Assembly (NCBI RefSeq): GCF_016901995.1
Contig: NZ_JACJLE010000005.1
Span: 34,214-98,213, forward strand
Length of the DNA: 64,000 nt
Direction: 5' to 3'
DNA from: Bacteroides caecigallinarum
Lineage (GTDB): Bacteria; Bacteroidota; Bacteroidia; Bacteroidales; Bacteroidaceae
Shown here: positions 37,302 through 46,400 of the stretch, piece by piece
Position numbering within the stretch: the stretch's first letter is position 1
How the letters are laid out: each line of letters starts with the position of its first letter
The notes under the pieces: model-generated
Databases searched by the model: none
What the model was told of the DNA's origin: nothing
The model's input: only the letters and a program-made list of their open reading frames with translations
Translations under genes and position numbers: made by a program

Positions 37302-37376
37302 TAATTTCGCAAAGTTCTTTGAATTATTGAATTCTTTTTCATATATTCGTTGCTGAATTAATAATGCAATGTTTCT

Positions 37377-38258
37377 ATGACAGTAGAGTCTTTTCTTCAT
37401 TACCTAAGGTATGAACGCAACTATTCTGAGAAGACAATTGTTTCTTATGGAATAGACTTGAAGGAATTTCAAGGGTATTTGAATGGATTAGACAGCGAGT
37501 TGAAACTTGAAAACGTTGATTCTGACATAGTACGAGGATGGGTTGTGAAACTCATGGAAAGCGGGATGTCCGGGGCTTCGGTAAATCGTAAGCTTAGTGC
37601 GTTGAGAACTTTCTATAAGTATCTTTTGAAGAAAAAGATGATAACAGTCGATCCGATGTCTATAGTGAAAGGTCCTAAAAGAAAGAAACCTTTGCCAACC
37701 TTTGTAAGGGAGGAAGATATGGATAAACTTTTGGATGGTGATTTTTTTGATGATTCGTTTGAAGGTGTTCGTGATAAGCTTATAATGACCATGTTTTATG
37801 AAACTGGTATGCGACTTTCCGAATTGATTTCGCTTGATGATGCTGACATAGATTTGTTTTCCAATGTTATCAAAGTAACAGGGAAACGAAATAAACAGAG
37901 GCTGATACCTTTTGGAGAGAATCTGAAATGTGAAATACAGTCTTATTTGGAATGTAGAAATATTGCTGTAGGCTGCTCTTGTGAAGCTTTTTTCGTGAGA
38001 AAAAATGGAAAGAGACTTTATCAGATGTTGGTCTATAAATTGGTGAAGCAAAACCTGTCGAAAGTCGTTGTGTTGAAAAAAAGAAGTCCGCATGTGCTCA
38101 GACATTCATTTGCAACAGCGATGCTTAATAATGATGCAGAGTTGGAAGCAGTAAAAGAGTTGTTGGGTCATGAAAGTGTTACGACTACTGAAATATATAC
38201 TCATACGACTTTTGAAGAATTAAAAAAAGTATATAAACAAGCTCATCCAAGAGCGTAA
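37377..38258 (+). CDS. xerC: Tyrosine recombinase, XerC/XerD type
   Basis: This 293-residue integrase-family protein has an N-terminal SAM-like core-binding domain (about 1-90) and a catalytic domain. All six expected active-site residues are visible: Arg146 in TGMRLSEL, Lys170 in VTGKRNKQ, His239 and Arg242 in SPHVLRHSFAT, His265 in LLGHESV and the nucleophile Tyr274 in TEIYTH. Its length and lack of extra domains fit a housekeeping Xer protein that resolves chromosome dimers rather than a mobile-element integrase. Its place between rpsU and hpf also fits a core gene. XerC and XerD cannot be told apart with certainty here. Confidence 0.9.
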   Translation: MTVESFLHYLRYERNYSEKTIVSYGIDLKEFQGYLNGLDSELKLENVDSDIVRGWVVKLMESGMSGASVNRKLSALRTFYKYLLKKKMITVDPMSIVKGPKRKKPLPTFVREEDMDKLLDGDFFDDSFEGVRDKLIMTMFYETGMRLSELISLDDADIDLFSNVIKVTGKRNKQRLIPFGENLKCEIQSYLECRNIAVGCSCEAFFVRKNGKRLYQMLVYKLVKQNLSKVVVLKKRSPHVLRHSFATAMLNNDAELEAVKELLGHESVTTTEIYTHTTFEELKKVYKQAHPRA

Positions 38259-38260
38259 AG

Positions 38261-38270
38261 AAAAGGAGGT
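38261..38270 (+). promoter_or_regulatory. Strong Shine-Dalgarno sequence of hpf
   Basis: AAAAGGAGGT contains AAAGGAGGT, nine bases complementary to the 16S rRNA 3' end, five bases from the hpf start. Nearly every other gene in the window lacks such a site. The only other one noticed is a shorter AAGGAG before rplJ (42366-42371). Confidence 0.85.
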
Positions 38271-38274
38271 TTTT

Positions 38275-38574
38275 ATGGAAGTAAGAATTCAATCAATTCA
38301 TTTCGATGCATCAGAAAAATTGGAGGCTTTTATTCAGAAAAAAGCTGAAAAGCTCGAGAAGTTTTGCGACGATATAAAGAAAGTTGAGGTGTCTCTTAAA
38401 GTAGTAAAACCGGAAACAGCAATGAATAAGGAAGCCGGAGTTAGAATCTTGGCTCTAAATTCCGAGTTTTACGCAGAAAAAGTATGCGATACATTCGAAG
38501 AAGCTATAGATACATGTATGGATGCTTTGTCGAAACAATTGCAGAAAACAAAAGAAAAACAGCAAATTAAATAA
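38275..38574 (+). CDS. hpf: Ribosome hibernation-promoting factor, short form
   Basis: This 99-residue protein has the beta-alpha-beta-beta-beta-alpha fold of the HPF/YfiA (RaiA) family: it opens VRIQSIHFDASEKLEAFIQK, then KKVEVSLKVVKPETAMNKEA, and ends DTCMDALSKQLQKTK. These factors bind the 30S decoding region in stationary phase or starvation and block translation. The short length means it lacks the C-terminal dimerisation domain of long HPF. It lies 16 bases after the recombinase and is followed by a hairpin that overlaps the tRNA promoter. Its strong Shine-Dalgarno sequence is exceptional for this genome and may link its translation to ribosome state (inference). Confidence 0.93.
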   Translation: MEVRIQSIHFDASEKLEAFIQKKAEKLEKFCDDIKKVEVSLKVVKPETAMNKEAGVRILALNSEFYAEKVCDTFEEAIDTCMDALSKQLQKTKEKQQIK

Positions 38575-38592
38575 AAAAAATAAGAGTATTTA

Positions 38593-38623
38593 TTTTGTGA
38601 TTTAAAAATTATATCTAACTTTG
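38593..38623 (+). promoter_or_regulatory. Promoter of the tRNA-tuf operon
   Basis: TTTTG (38593-38597), 18 bases, TAACTTTG (38616-38623) form a strong Bacteroidota promoter 45 bases before the first tRNA. The -7 box lies partly inside a 15-base-pair inverted repeat. Confidence 0.8.
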
Positions 38624-38662
38624 CAGCCGCAAACTACCGCTTTGCGGTTGCAAAGTTCTTTT
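38619..38662 (+). terminator. Hairpin between hpf and tRNA-Thr, overlapping the promoter
   Basis: CTTTGCAGCCGCAAA (38619-38633) pairs with TTTGCGGTTGCAAAG (38641-38655), one G-U pair, seven-base loop, followed by TTCTTTT. RNA coming from hpf would fold it as a terminator. RNA starting from the promoter would lack the left arm. Confidence 0.65.
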
Positions 38663-38667
38663 AATAA

Positions 38668-38741
38668 GCCTCTTTAGCTCAGTTGGCCAGAGCACGTGAT
38701 TTGTAATCTCGGGGTCGTTGGTTCGAATCCGACAAGAGGCT
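38668..38741 (+). tRNA. tRNA-Thr (anticodon TGT)
   Basis: The acceptor stem is GCCTCTT/AAGAGGC with discriminator T. The anticodon loop is TTTGTAA, in a stem that has one T-T mismatch (CGTGA/TCTCG). The T loop is GTTCGAATC. No CCA is encoded. It is first of four tRNAs before tuf. Confidence 0.95.
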
Positions 38742-38749
38742 CAAACAAA

Positions 38750-38832
38750 GGGCAAATACCAGAGTGGCCAAATGGGGCAGACTGTAAATCTGCTGGCTTA
38801 CGCCTTCGGTGGTTCGAATCCATCTTTGCCCA
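38750..38832 (+). tRNA. tRNA-Tyr (anticodon GTA)
   Basis: The acceptor stem is GGGCAAA/TTTGCCC with discriminator A. The anticodon stem is GCAGA/TCTGC around CTGTAAA. A long class II variable arm follows (GGCTTACGCC), then T loop GTTCGAATC. Confidence 0.96.
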
Positions 38833-38843
38833 CAAAAGAAGAT

Positions 38844-38916
38844 GCGGAAGTAGCTCAGTTGATAGAGCATTAGCCTTCCAAGCTGAGGGTCGCGGGTTTG
38901 AGCCCCGTCTTCCGCT
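38844..38916 (+). tRNA. tRNA-Gly (anticodon TCC)
   Basis: The acceptor stem is GCGGAAG/CTTCCGC. The anticodon loop is CTTCCAA between TTAGC and GCTGA. The T arm is CGGGTTTGAGCCCCG. Confidence 0.95.
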
Positions 38917-38938
38917 CTCTTTAATGATAAAATCCATC

Positions 38939-39010
<72 letters not shown>

Positions 39011-39061
39011 CATTGAGATAGAAAAGCTGATTATTAATCAAAATAAATAACAAGTAAAGCT

Positions 39062-40246
39062 ATGGCTAAAGAGAAATTTGAACGTTCGAAACCGCATGTA
39101 AACATCGGTACAATTGGTCACGTTGACCACGGTAAAACTACTTTGACTGCTGCTATCACAACAGTATTGGCAAAGAAAGGTCTTTCAGAAATGCGTTCAT
39201 TCGATTCTATCGATAACGCTCCAGAAGAAAAGGAAAGAGGTATCACTATCAACACTTCTCACGTAGAATATCAGACTGCAAATCGTCACTATGCTCACGT
39301 TGACTGTCCGGGACACGCCGACTATGTAAAGAACATGGTAACTGGTGCTGCTCAGATGGATGGTGCTATCATCGTAGTTGCTGCTACTGATGGTCCTATG
39401 CCTCAGACTCGTGAACACATTCTTTTGGCTCGTCAGGTAAACGTTCCACGTCTTGTTGTGTTCTTGAACAAGTGTGATATGGTTGATGATGAAGAAATGT
39501 TGGAACTTGTAGAAATGGAAATGCGTGAATTGCTTTCATTCTATGATTTCGATGGTGACAACACTCCTATCATCCGTGGTTCTGCACTTGGTGCATTGAA
39601 CGGTGTTCCACAGTGGGAAGAAAAGATTATGGAACTTATGGATGCAGTAGATACATGGATTCCACTTCCTCCACGTGATATTGATAAACCATTCTTGATG
39701 CCTGTTGAAGACGTATTCTCAATCACTGGTCGTGGTACAGTTGCTACAGGTCGTATCGAAGCTGGTGTAATCAAGGTTGGTGATGAAGTTGAAATTCTTG
39801 GTCTTGGTGAAGATAAGAAATCAGTTGTAACTGGTGTTGAAATGTTCCGCAAATTGTTGGATCAGGGAGAAGCTGGTGATAACGTAGGTTTGTTGCTTCG
39901 TGGTATCGACAAGAATGAAATCAAACGTGGTATGATCCTTTGCCACCCAGGACAGGTTAAAGCTCACTCTAAATTCAAAGCTGAGGTTTATATCTTGAAG
40001 AAAGAAGAAGGTGGTCGTCACACTCCATTCCACAACAAATACCGTCCTCAGTTCTACTTGCGTACTATGGACTGTACTGGTGAAATCACATTGCCAGAAG
40101 GAGTTGAAATGGTAATGCCAGGTGATAACGTTACAATCAACGTTGAACTTATCTACCCAGTAGCATTGAACGTAGGTCTTCGTTTCGCTATCCGTGAAGG
40201 TGGACGTACAGTAGGTGCTGGTCAGATTACTGAACTTCTTGACTAA
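39062..40246 (+). CDS. tuf: Elongation factor Tu
   Basis: This 394-residue GTPase delivers aminoacyl-tRNA to the ribosome. The G-motifs are complete: [17 protein letters not shown] and NKCDM. The switch I region [12 protein letters not shown] and the C-terminal beta-barrels, ending AGQITELLD, are normal. It is the first protein gene of the tRNA-tuf operon. A terminator-like hairpin follows, before tRNA-Trp. No second copy is in the window. Codon use looks highly biased, as expected for a highly expressed gene. Confidence 0.99.
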   Translation: MAKEKFERSKPHVNIGTIGHVDHGKTTLTAAITTVLAKKGLSEMRSFDSIDNAPEEKERGITINTSHVEYQTANRHYAHVDCPGHADYVKNMVTGAAQMDGAIIVVAATDGPMPQTREHILLARQVNVPRLVVFLNKCDMVDDEEMLELVEMEMRELLSFYDFDGDNTPIIRGSALGALNGVPQWEEKIMELMDAVDTWIPLPPRDIDKPFLMPVEDVFSITGRGTVATGRIEAGVIKVGDEVEILGLGEDKKSVVTGVEMFRKLLDQGEAGDNVGLLLRGIDKNEIKRGMILCHPGQVKAHSKFKAEVYILKKEEGGRHTPFHNKYRPQFYLRTMDCTGEITLPEGVEMVMPGDNVTINVELIYPVALNVGLRFAIREGGRTVGAGQITELLD

Positions 40247-40271
40247 TACAAGTCAATAATATAACAATATT

Positions 40272-40305
40272 TAGTTCCCGAGATTTATTTTCGGGAACTA
40301 TTTTT
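40272..40305 (+). terminator. Hairpin between tuf and tRNA-Trp (possible attenuator)
   Basis: TAGTTCCCGA (40272-40281) pairs with TCGGGAACTA (40291-40300), followed directly by T5. tRNA-Trp begins on the next base and no new TAnnTTTG box is seen, so downstream genes probably depend on read-through or on a promoter inside tuf. Confidence 0.8.
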
Positions 40306-40378
40306 ACGGGAATAGCTCAGTTGGTAGAGCATCGGTCTCCAAAACCGAGTGTCGGGAGTTCGAGCCTCTCTTCCCGTG
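40306..40378 (+). tRNA. tRNA-Trp (anticodon CCA)
   Basis: The acceptor stem is ACGGGAA/TTCCCGT with discriminator G. The anticodon loop is CTCCAAA between TCGGT and ACCGA. The T arm holds GAGTTCGAGCCTC. It lies 16 bases before secE. Confidence 0.96.
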
Positions 40379-40394
40379 CTAAAATTGATAGGAT

Positions 40395-40589
40395 ATGTTT
40401 AAAAAGATAGCTAATAATTTTAAGGAATCATACAACGAACTAGTCCATAAAGTTACATGGCCTACGAGTAAAGAGCTTTCTAGCAGTGCAGTGGTTGTTT
40501 TAACTGCTTCCCTACTCATTGCACTGGTTGTTTTTCTTATGGATTCTGCTTTCCAGTTTTTAATGGAAGATATTATCTATCCGCACTAA
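40395..40589 (+). CDS. secE: Preprotein translocase subunit SecE
   Basis: This 64-residue single-helix protein clamps SecY in the Sec translocon. The amphipathic start NFKESYNELVHKVTWPTSKEL has the conserved Lys-Val-Thr-Trp-Pro motif. One membrane segment follows, at about 31-58. The length is normal for the short SecE of non-enteric bacteria. It lies between tRNA-Trp and nusG in the conserved order. Confidence 0.97.
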   Translation: MFKKIANNFKESYNELVHKVTWPTSKELSSSAVVVLTASLLIALVVFLMDSAFQFLMEDIIYPH

Positions 40590-40601
40590 AAATAAGAAAA
40601 G

Positions 40602-41144
40602 ATGTCTGAGATTGTAAAAAAATGGTACGTACTTCGTGCCGTAAGCGGAAAAGAAGCTAAGGTAAAGGAATATCTTGATGCCGATTTAAAGCACAATGAA
40701 CTTAGCGAATTCGTATCTCAGGTATTGATTCCTACCGAAAAATATGTTCAGGTTCGCAATGGTAAAAAGATTGTGAAAGAAAGAAGTTATCTTCCTGGAT
40801 ATGTTTTGGTTGAAGCAGCTCTGGTAGGTGAGGTTACTCATTATTTGAGAAACATCCCTAACGTGATTGGCTTCCTTGGTGGTCAGGAAAATCCGGTGCC
40901 ACTAAGACAATCGGAAGTGAATCGTATTTTAGGTACGGTAGATGAATTGCAAGAAGTGGAAGAGGATTTGAGTATCCCTTACACAGTAGGCGAAACAGTG
41001 AAAGTTTGTGTTGGACCGTTTACTGGTTTCAGTGGTCTCATTGAAGAAGTAAATTCGGAAAAACGTAAGTTGAAAGTAATGGTCAAAATCTTCGGGCGTA
41101 AAACTCCGCTGGAATTAGGCTTTACGGATGTGGAAAAGGAATAA
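40602..41144 (+). CDS. nusG: Transcription termination/antitermination factor NusG
   Basis: This 180-residue protein has an NGN domain (WYVLRAVSGKEAKVKEYLD, then ERSYLPGYVLVEA) and a C-terminal KOW domain (GETVKVCVGPFTGFSGLIEE). It binds RNA polymerase and couples it to ribosomes or Rho. It has the length of the housekeeping factor, not of the UpxY-type paralogues of capsule loci. It lies 12 bases after secE and 59 before rplK. Confidence 0.98.
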   Translation: MSEIVKKWYVLRAVSGKEAKVKEYLDADLKHNELSEFVSQVLIPTEKYVQVRNGKKIVKERSYLPGYVLVEAALVGEVTHYLRNIPNVIGFLGGQENPVPLRQSEVNRILGTVDELQEVEEDLSIPYTVGETVKVCVGPFTGFSGLIEEVNSEKRKLKVMVKIFGRKTPLELGFTDVEKE

Positions 41145-41203
41145 CTCATTCTGTTACGTGATGTTGTTCTATTCGTTATTCAATTATATTAAATCTAAAA
41201 AAA

Positions 41204-41647
41204 ATGGCTAAAGAAGTTGCTGGACTAATCAAATTACAGATTAAAGGAGGCGCTGCAAATCCATCACCTCCCGTTGGACCTGCTTTGGGTTCTAAGGGTA
41301 TTAATATCATGGAATTTTGCAAGCAATTCAACGCCAGAACCCAGGACAAGGCAGGTAAAGTATTGCCTGTTATCATTACCTACTACACAGACAAGTCTTT
41401 TGATTTCGTAATCAAAACTCCTCCTGTAGCAATACAGTTGTTGGAAATGACTAAATTGAAGAGCGGTTCTGCTGAACCTAACCGTAAGAAAGTTGCTGAA
41501 CTGACTTGGGATCAGATTCGTACTATCGCTCAGGACAAGATGGTTGACTTGAACTGCTTTACTATTGAAGCTGCTATGAGAATGGTAGCTGGAACAGCTA
41601 GAAGTATGGGTATCGCTGTAAAAGGTGACTTCCCGGGTAATAACTAA
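41204..41647 (+). CDS. rplK: Large ribosomal subunit protein uL11
   Basis: This 147-residue protein opens with the typical [20 protein letters not shown] and has the flexible proline-rich linker, followed by the rRNA-binding C-terminal domain with [13 protein letters not shown]. It forms the base of the ribosomal stalk. It is first of the L11-L1-L10-L7/L12 genes. Confidence 0.99.
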   Translation: MAKEVAGLIKLQIKGGAANPSPPVGPALGSKGINIMEFCKQFNARTQDKAGKVLPVIITYYTDKSFDFVIKTPPVAIQLLEMTKLKSGSAEPNRKKVAELTWDQIRTIAQDKMVDLNCFTIEAAMRMVAGTARSMGIAVKGDFPGNN

Positions 41648-41663
41648 TTAACTTCAATTGAGA

Positions 41664-42362
41664 ATGGGTAAACTGACAAAAAATCAAAAGTTAGCTGCAG
41701 AAAAAATTGAAGCAGGGAAAGCATACTCACTAAAGGAAGCTTCTCAGTTGGTAAAGGAAATTACTTTTACAAAATTTGATGCTTCATTAGATATTGACGT
41801 ACGTTTAGGTGTTGACCCTCGTAAGGCAAACCAGATGGTAAGAGGTGTTGTTTCTCTTCCTCATGGTACAGGTAAGCAGGTTAGAGTGCTTGTTCTGTGT
41901 ACACCTGATGCTGAAGCTGCTGCAAAAGAAGCTGGTGCTGACTATGTTGGTCTTGATGAATATATTGAAAAGATCAAAGGTGGATGGACTGATATTGATG
42001 TGATAATCACTATGCCGTCTATCATGGGTAAGATCGGTGCTCTGGGTCGTGTGCTCGGTCCTCGTGGATTGATGCCAAACCCTAAGAGTGGTACTGTAAC
42101 TATGGATGTAGCTAAGGCTGTTAAGGAAGTTAAGCAAGGTAAAATTGATTTCAAGGTTGATAAGAGCGGTATCGTTCATACTTCAATCGGTAAAGTATCA
42201 TTTACTGCTGACCAGATCCGTGAAAATGCGAAAGAATTTATCGCTACAATCATAAAACTGAAACCTACTACAGCTAAAGGTACTTATATAAAGAGTATTT
42301 ATCTTTCAAGTACAATGAGTAAGGGTATTAAGGTTGACCCTAAATCAGTGGACGAAATTTAA
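41664..42362 (+). CDS. rplA: Large ribosomal subunit protein uL1
   Basis: This 232-residue protein has the conserved block [19 protein letters not shown]. The start at ATG 41664 (MGKLTKNQ) was chosen over a TTG two codons earlier because it matches the usual bacterial L1 start. L1 also represses its own operon in many bacteria, but I did not identify a binding site here. It lies 16 bases after rplK. Confidence 0.98.
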   Translation: MGKLTKNQKLAAEKIEAGKAYSLKEASQLVKEITFTKFDASLDIDVRLGVDPRKANQMVRGVVSLPHGTGKQVRVLVLCTPDAEAAAKEAGADYVGLDEYIEKIKGGWTDIDVIITMPSIMGKIGALGRVLGPRGLMPNPKSGTVTMDVAKAVKEVKQGKIDFKVDKSGIVHTSIGKVSFTADQIRENAKEFIATIIKLKPTTAKGTYIKSIYLSSTMSKGIKVDPKSVDEI

Positions 42363-42376
42363 AATAAGGAGTAATC

Positions 42377-42892
42377 ATGAGAAAGGAAGATAAAGGCGCA
42401 ATTATAAGTCAGTTGGCTGATACAGTTAAGCAATACGGACATTTCTACTTGGTTGATACAACTGCAATGGATGCAGCTTCTACAAGTGAACTTCGTAGAA
42501 AATGTTTTAATGCTGGTATTAAGCTGATGGTTGTGAAGAATTCTTTGCTTCACAAGGCATTGATGAGTTTGGATGTTGATTTCTCTCCATTGTATGACTC
42601 TTTGAAGGGTACAACTTCAGTAATGTTTACAGAAACTGCAAACGTTCCTGCAAAATTACTTAAGGAATACAAAGAGGGAGTTCCTGCATTGAAAGCTGCA
42701 TATGCAGAAGAAGGTTTCTATGTAGGTGCTGATCAACTCGATGCACTCGCTACAATCAAGAGCAAGAACGAAGTTATCGCAGATATCATTGCATTGTTGC
42801 AATCTCCTGCGAAGAATGTTGTTTCAGCTCTTCAGTCTGGTGGTAACACCATTCACGGAGTTCTTAAGACTTTGGGCGAACGTGCTGAATAA
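42377..42892 (+). CDS. rplJ: Large ribosomal subunit protein uL10
   Basis: This 171-residue protein anchors the L7/L12 dimers at the stalk base. Family features are YFYLVDTT-like HFYLVDTTAMDAAS, ELRRKCFNAGIKLMVVKNSL and the C-terminal helix region. It is 14 bases after rplA and preceded by AAGGAG, one of the only two Shine-Dalgarno-like sites noticed in the window. Confidence 0.98.
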   Translation: MRKEDKGAIISQLADTVKQYGHFYLVDTTAMDAASTSELRRKCFNAGIKLMVVKNSLLHKALMSLDVDFSPLYDSLKGTTSVMFTETANVPAKLLKEYKEGVPALKAAYAEEGFYVGADQLDALATIKSKNEVIADIIALLQSPAKNVVSALQSGGNTIHGVLKTLGERAE

Positions 42893-42970
42893 TACAGCGG
42901 TTCAACCATTAAGAACAAAAAATAATTATTTATATTCAATTTAGTAACAAACAATTAAATTCATACAAAA

Positions 42971-43348
42971 ATGGCAGATTTGAAAGCTTTTGCAGAACAA
43001 TTAGTTAACTTGACAGTAAAAGAAGTTAATGAACTTGCAACTATCCTTAAAGAAGAATATGGTATTGAACCTGCTGCTGCAGCTGTAGCTGTTGCTGCTG
43101 GTCCTGCTGCTGCTGGTGCAGCTGCTGCTGAAGAAAAAACATCTTTCGATGTAGTTTTGAAGAGCGCAGGTGCTGCTAAGTTGCAGGTAGTTAAGGCCGT
43201 TAAAGAAGCTTGTGGTCTTGGCTTGAAAGAAGCAAAAGACATGGTTGACGGTGCTCCTAGCGTAGTTAAAGAAGGTTTGGCTAAAGACGAAGCTGAATCT
43301 TTGAAGAAAGTATTGGAAGAAGCTGGAGCTGAAGTTGAGCTTAAATAA
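42971..43348 (+). CDS. rplL: Large ribosomal subunit protein bL12 (L7/L12)
   Basis: This 125-residue protein has an N-terminal dimerisation domain (about 1-36), an alanine-rich hinge (about 37-53) and the C-terminal factor-binding domain with [20 protein letters not shown]. It is followed by a terminator-like hairpin before rpoB. Confidence 0.99.
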   Translation: MADLKAFAEQLVNLTVKEVNELATILKEEYGIEPAAAAVAVAAGPAAAGAAAAEEKTSFDVVLKSAGAAKLQVVKAVKEACGLGLKEAKDMVDGAPSVVKEGLAKDEAESLKKVLEEAGAEVELK

Positions 43349-43373
43349 GATTATCCTGTAAATCAGGTAGTTC

Positions 43374-43412
43374 GGTTAAGAGTCCTCGTCATTGAGGATT
43401 CTTAACCTTTTT
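43374..43412 (+). terminator. Hairpin between rplL and rpoB (possible attenuator)
   Basis: GGTTAAGAGTCCTC (43374-43387) pairs with GAGGATTCTTAACC (43394-43407), one G-U pair, six-base loop, followed by T5. As in other bacteria, partial termination here would set the ratio of stalk protein to RNA polymerase. Confidence 0.85.
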
Positions 43413-43483
43413 GCGTCTCACAGCGTATCGTTGTCTTAACAACAGAAAAATATAATTATTTTTAATTCATAATTGAATTACAG

Positions 43484-46400
43484 ATGTCTTTAAACACTCA
43501 AAATCAAAGAATTAATTTTGCTTCTATTAAGAATCCGATGCAGTATCCGGATTTCCTGGAAGTACAATTGAAGTCGTTTCATGACTTCCTGCAACTGGAC
43601 ACACCGCCTGAATTGCGTAAGAAGGATGGACTCTACAAGGTATTCTCTGAGAATTTCCCTATTGCAGATACACGCAACAACTTCGTGCTCGAGTTCCTCG
43701 ATTACTATATAGACCCGCCACAATATTCTATTGATGAATGTCTGGAAAGAGGTCTTACATATAGTGTCCCTTTGAAAGCTAAAATGAAGCTTTATTGTAC
43801 AGACCCCGATCACGAGGATTTTGATACAGTAATTCAGGATGTATTCTTAGGCCCGATCCCATATATGACACCAAAGGGTACATTTGTTATAAATGGTGCA
43901 GAACGAGTTGTCGTTTCTCAGTTACATCGTTCTCCTGGTGTATTCTTCGGACAGAGCATACATGCTAATGGTACAAAACTGTACTCAGCACGTATTATCC
44001 CGTTCAAGGGCTCATGGATTGAGTTCGCTACTGATATCAACAATGTCATGTATGCTTACATCGACCGTAAGAAAAAGTTGCCTGTAACAACATTGCTACG
44101 TGCCGTTGGTTTTGAAAACGATAAAGACATTCTTGAAATCTTCAATCTGGCAGAAGAAATTAAGGTTAATAAGCAGAACCTTAAGAAAATCGTAGGCAGA
44201 AAGCTTGCTGCACGTGTTCTTAAAACCTGGACAGAAGATTTCGTTGATGAAGATACTGGTGAAGTTGTATCTATAGAACGTAATGAAGTAGTTATCGACC
44301 GTGAAACAGTTATCGAACCGGAGCATATTGATACTATACTTGAATCCGGAGTACAGAACATTCTTGTACATAATGATAACGCTAACACTTCTGACTACTC
44401 AATTATATATAATACACTGCAGAAAGACCCGTCAAACTCTGAGAAGGAAGCTGTATTGTACATCTACAGACAGTTGAGAAATGCTGACCCTGCTGATGAT
44501 GCCAGCGCAAGAGAGGTTATCAATAACCTGTTCTTCTCTGAAAAACGTTATGACTTGGGTGATGTAGGTCGTTACAGAATTAACAAGAAGTTGTCACTTG
44601 ATACATCAATGGATGTTAGAGTGTTGACTAAACAAGATATTATCGAAATCATCAAATACCTTATTGAGCTTATTAACTCTAAGGCTGACGTTGATGATAT
44701 CGACCACTTGAGTAACCGTCGTGTACGTACCGTGGGAGAACAGCTTTCAAACCAGTTCTCTATCGCTTTGGCACGTATGAGCCGTACTATTCGTGAACGT
44801 ATGAATGTACGTGACAATGAAGTGTTTACTCCGATAGACTTGATCAACGCCAAGACTATTTCATCTGTTATCAATTCATTCTTCGGTACAAATGCTTTGT
44901 CACAGTTCATGGACCAGACAAACCCATTGGCTGAGATTACACACAAGCGTCGTCTCTCTGCTCTTGGTCCTGGTGGTCTTTCACGTGACCGTGCCGGATT
45001 CGAAGTACGTGACGTTCACTATACTCACTACGGACGTTTGTGTCCTATTGAAACTCCTGAAGGTCCGAACATCGGTTTGATTTCTTCTTTGTGTGTATAT
45101 GCAAAGATCAACGACCTTGGATTTATCGTAACTCCTTACCGTAAAGTTAAGGATGGCGTAGTTGACTTGTCACCAGAAGGTATCGAATACCTTTCAGCTG
45201 AAGAGGAAGAAGATGTAGTAATTGCACAGGGTAATGCTCCACTTAATGACGATGGTACATTTATCCGTGAAAAAGTTAAGGCTCGTCGTGACGCTGACTA
45301 TCCAGTAGTAACACCGGATCAGGTACAGTTGATGGACGTTTCTCCTCAGCAGATTGCATCTATAGCAGCTTCTTTGATTCCGTTCCTTGAACATGATGAC
45401 GCTAACCGTGCGTTGATGGGATCAAACATGATGCGCCAGGCTGTTCCATTGTTGCGTACTGAAGCACCTATTGTAGGTACTGGTATTGAAAAACAGCTTT
45501 GCGAAGATTCAAGAACTCAGATTGCTGCTGAAGGTGATGGTGTTATTGACTTTGTTGATGCTACTACAATACGTATATTGTACGACCGTACAGAGGAGGA
45601 AGAGTTTGTAAGCTTCGATTCTGCTTTGGTTGAATATAAAATACCTAAGTTCCGCAAAACTAACCAGAGCATGACTATTGACTTGCGTCCTATCTGCTCA
45701 AAAGGTCAGCGCGTGAAGAAGGGTGATATCCTGACTGAAGGTTATTCAACAGCAAACGGCGAGTTGGCTTTGGGTAAGAACCTGCTTGTAGCATACATGC
45801 CATGGAAGGGATATAACTATGAGGATGCTATCGTATTGAACGAACGTGTAGTAAGAGAAGATATCCTTACTTCTGTACACGTTGATGAATACATCCTTGA
45901 AGTGCGTGAAACAAAACGTGGTATGGAAGAGCTTACTGCAGATATTCCTAACGTAAGCGAAGAAGCAACTAAAGACCTTGATGAGACAGGTATCGTACGT
46001 ATAGGTGCACGTATCGAACCGGGAGATATACTTATCGGTAAGATTACTCCTAAGGGTGAATCTGATCCTTCTCCTGAAGAAAAACTGTTGCGTGCAATCT
46101 TCGGTGATAAGGCTGGTGACGTTAAGGATGCTTCTCTGAAGGCTTCACCATCATTGAGAGGTGTGGTAATAGACAAGAAACTGTATTCACGTGTAGTCAA
46201 GACTCGCAGTGAAAAGAATGCAGATAAACTTATCTTGCCTAAACTGAATGAGGAGTTTGAAGAAAAAGTAGCAAAACTTAAAGATATACTTGTTGAAAAA
46301 TTGATGGTTCTTACTAATAACCTCGTTTCTCAGGGTGTAAAAGATTATCTGGGAACAGAAGTTATTGCTAAGGGTGCTAAATTCAACAAACGTGATCTTG

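Noticed and set aside
37488..38105. 205-residue minus-strand frame opposite the recombinase.
   Set aside because: It has low-complexity, His/Phe/Tyr-rich composition typical of antisense of an AT-rich gene and no recognisable domain.
37377..38258. Tyrosine recombinase as a sign of a mobile element.
   Set aside because: It has housekeeping Xer length and sits between rpsU and hpf, with core genes on both sides and no attachment repeats.
38674..38937. 87-residue open frame on the minus strand reading like GFEPTTPRLQ and SNPRPSAWKAN.
   Set aside because: It is the antisense of tRNA-Thr, tRNA-Tyr and tRNA-Gly, a well-known source of false protein annotations. The plus-strand frame 38696-38959 is the same artefact.
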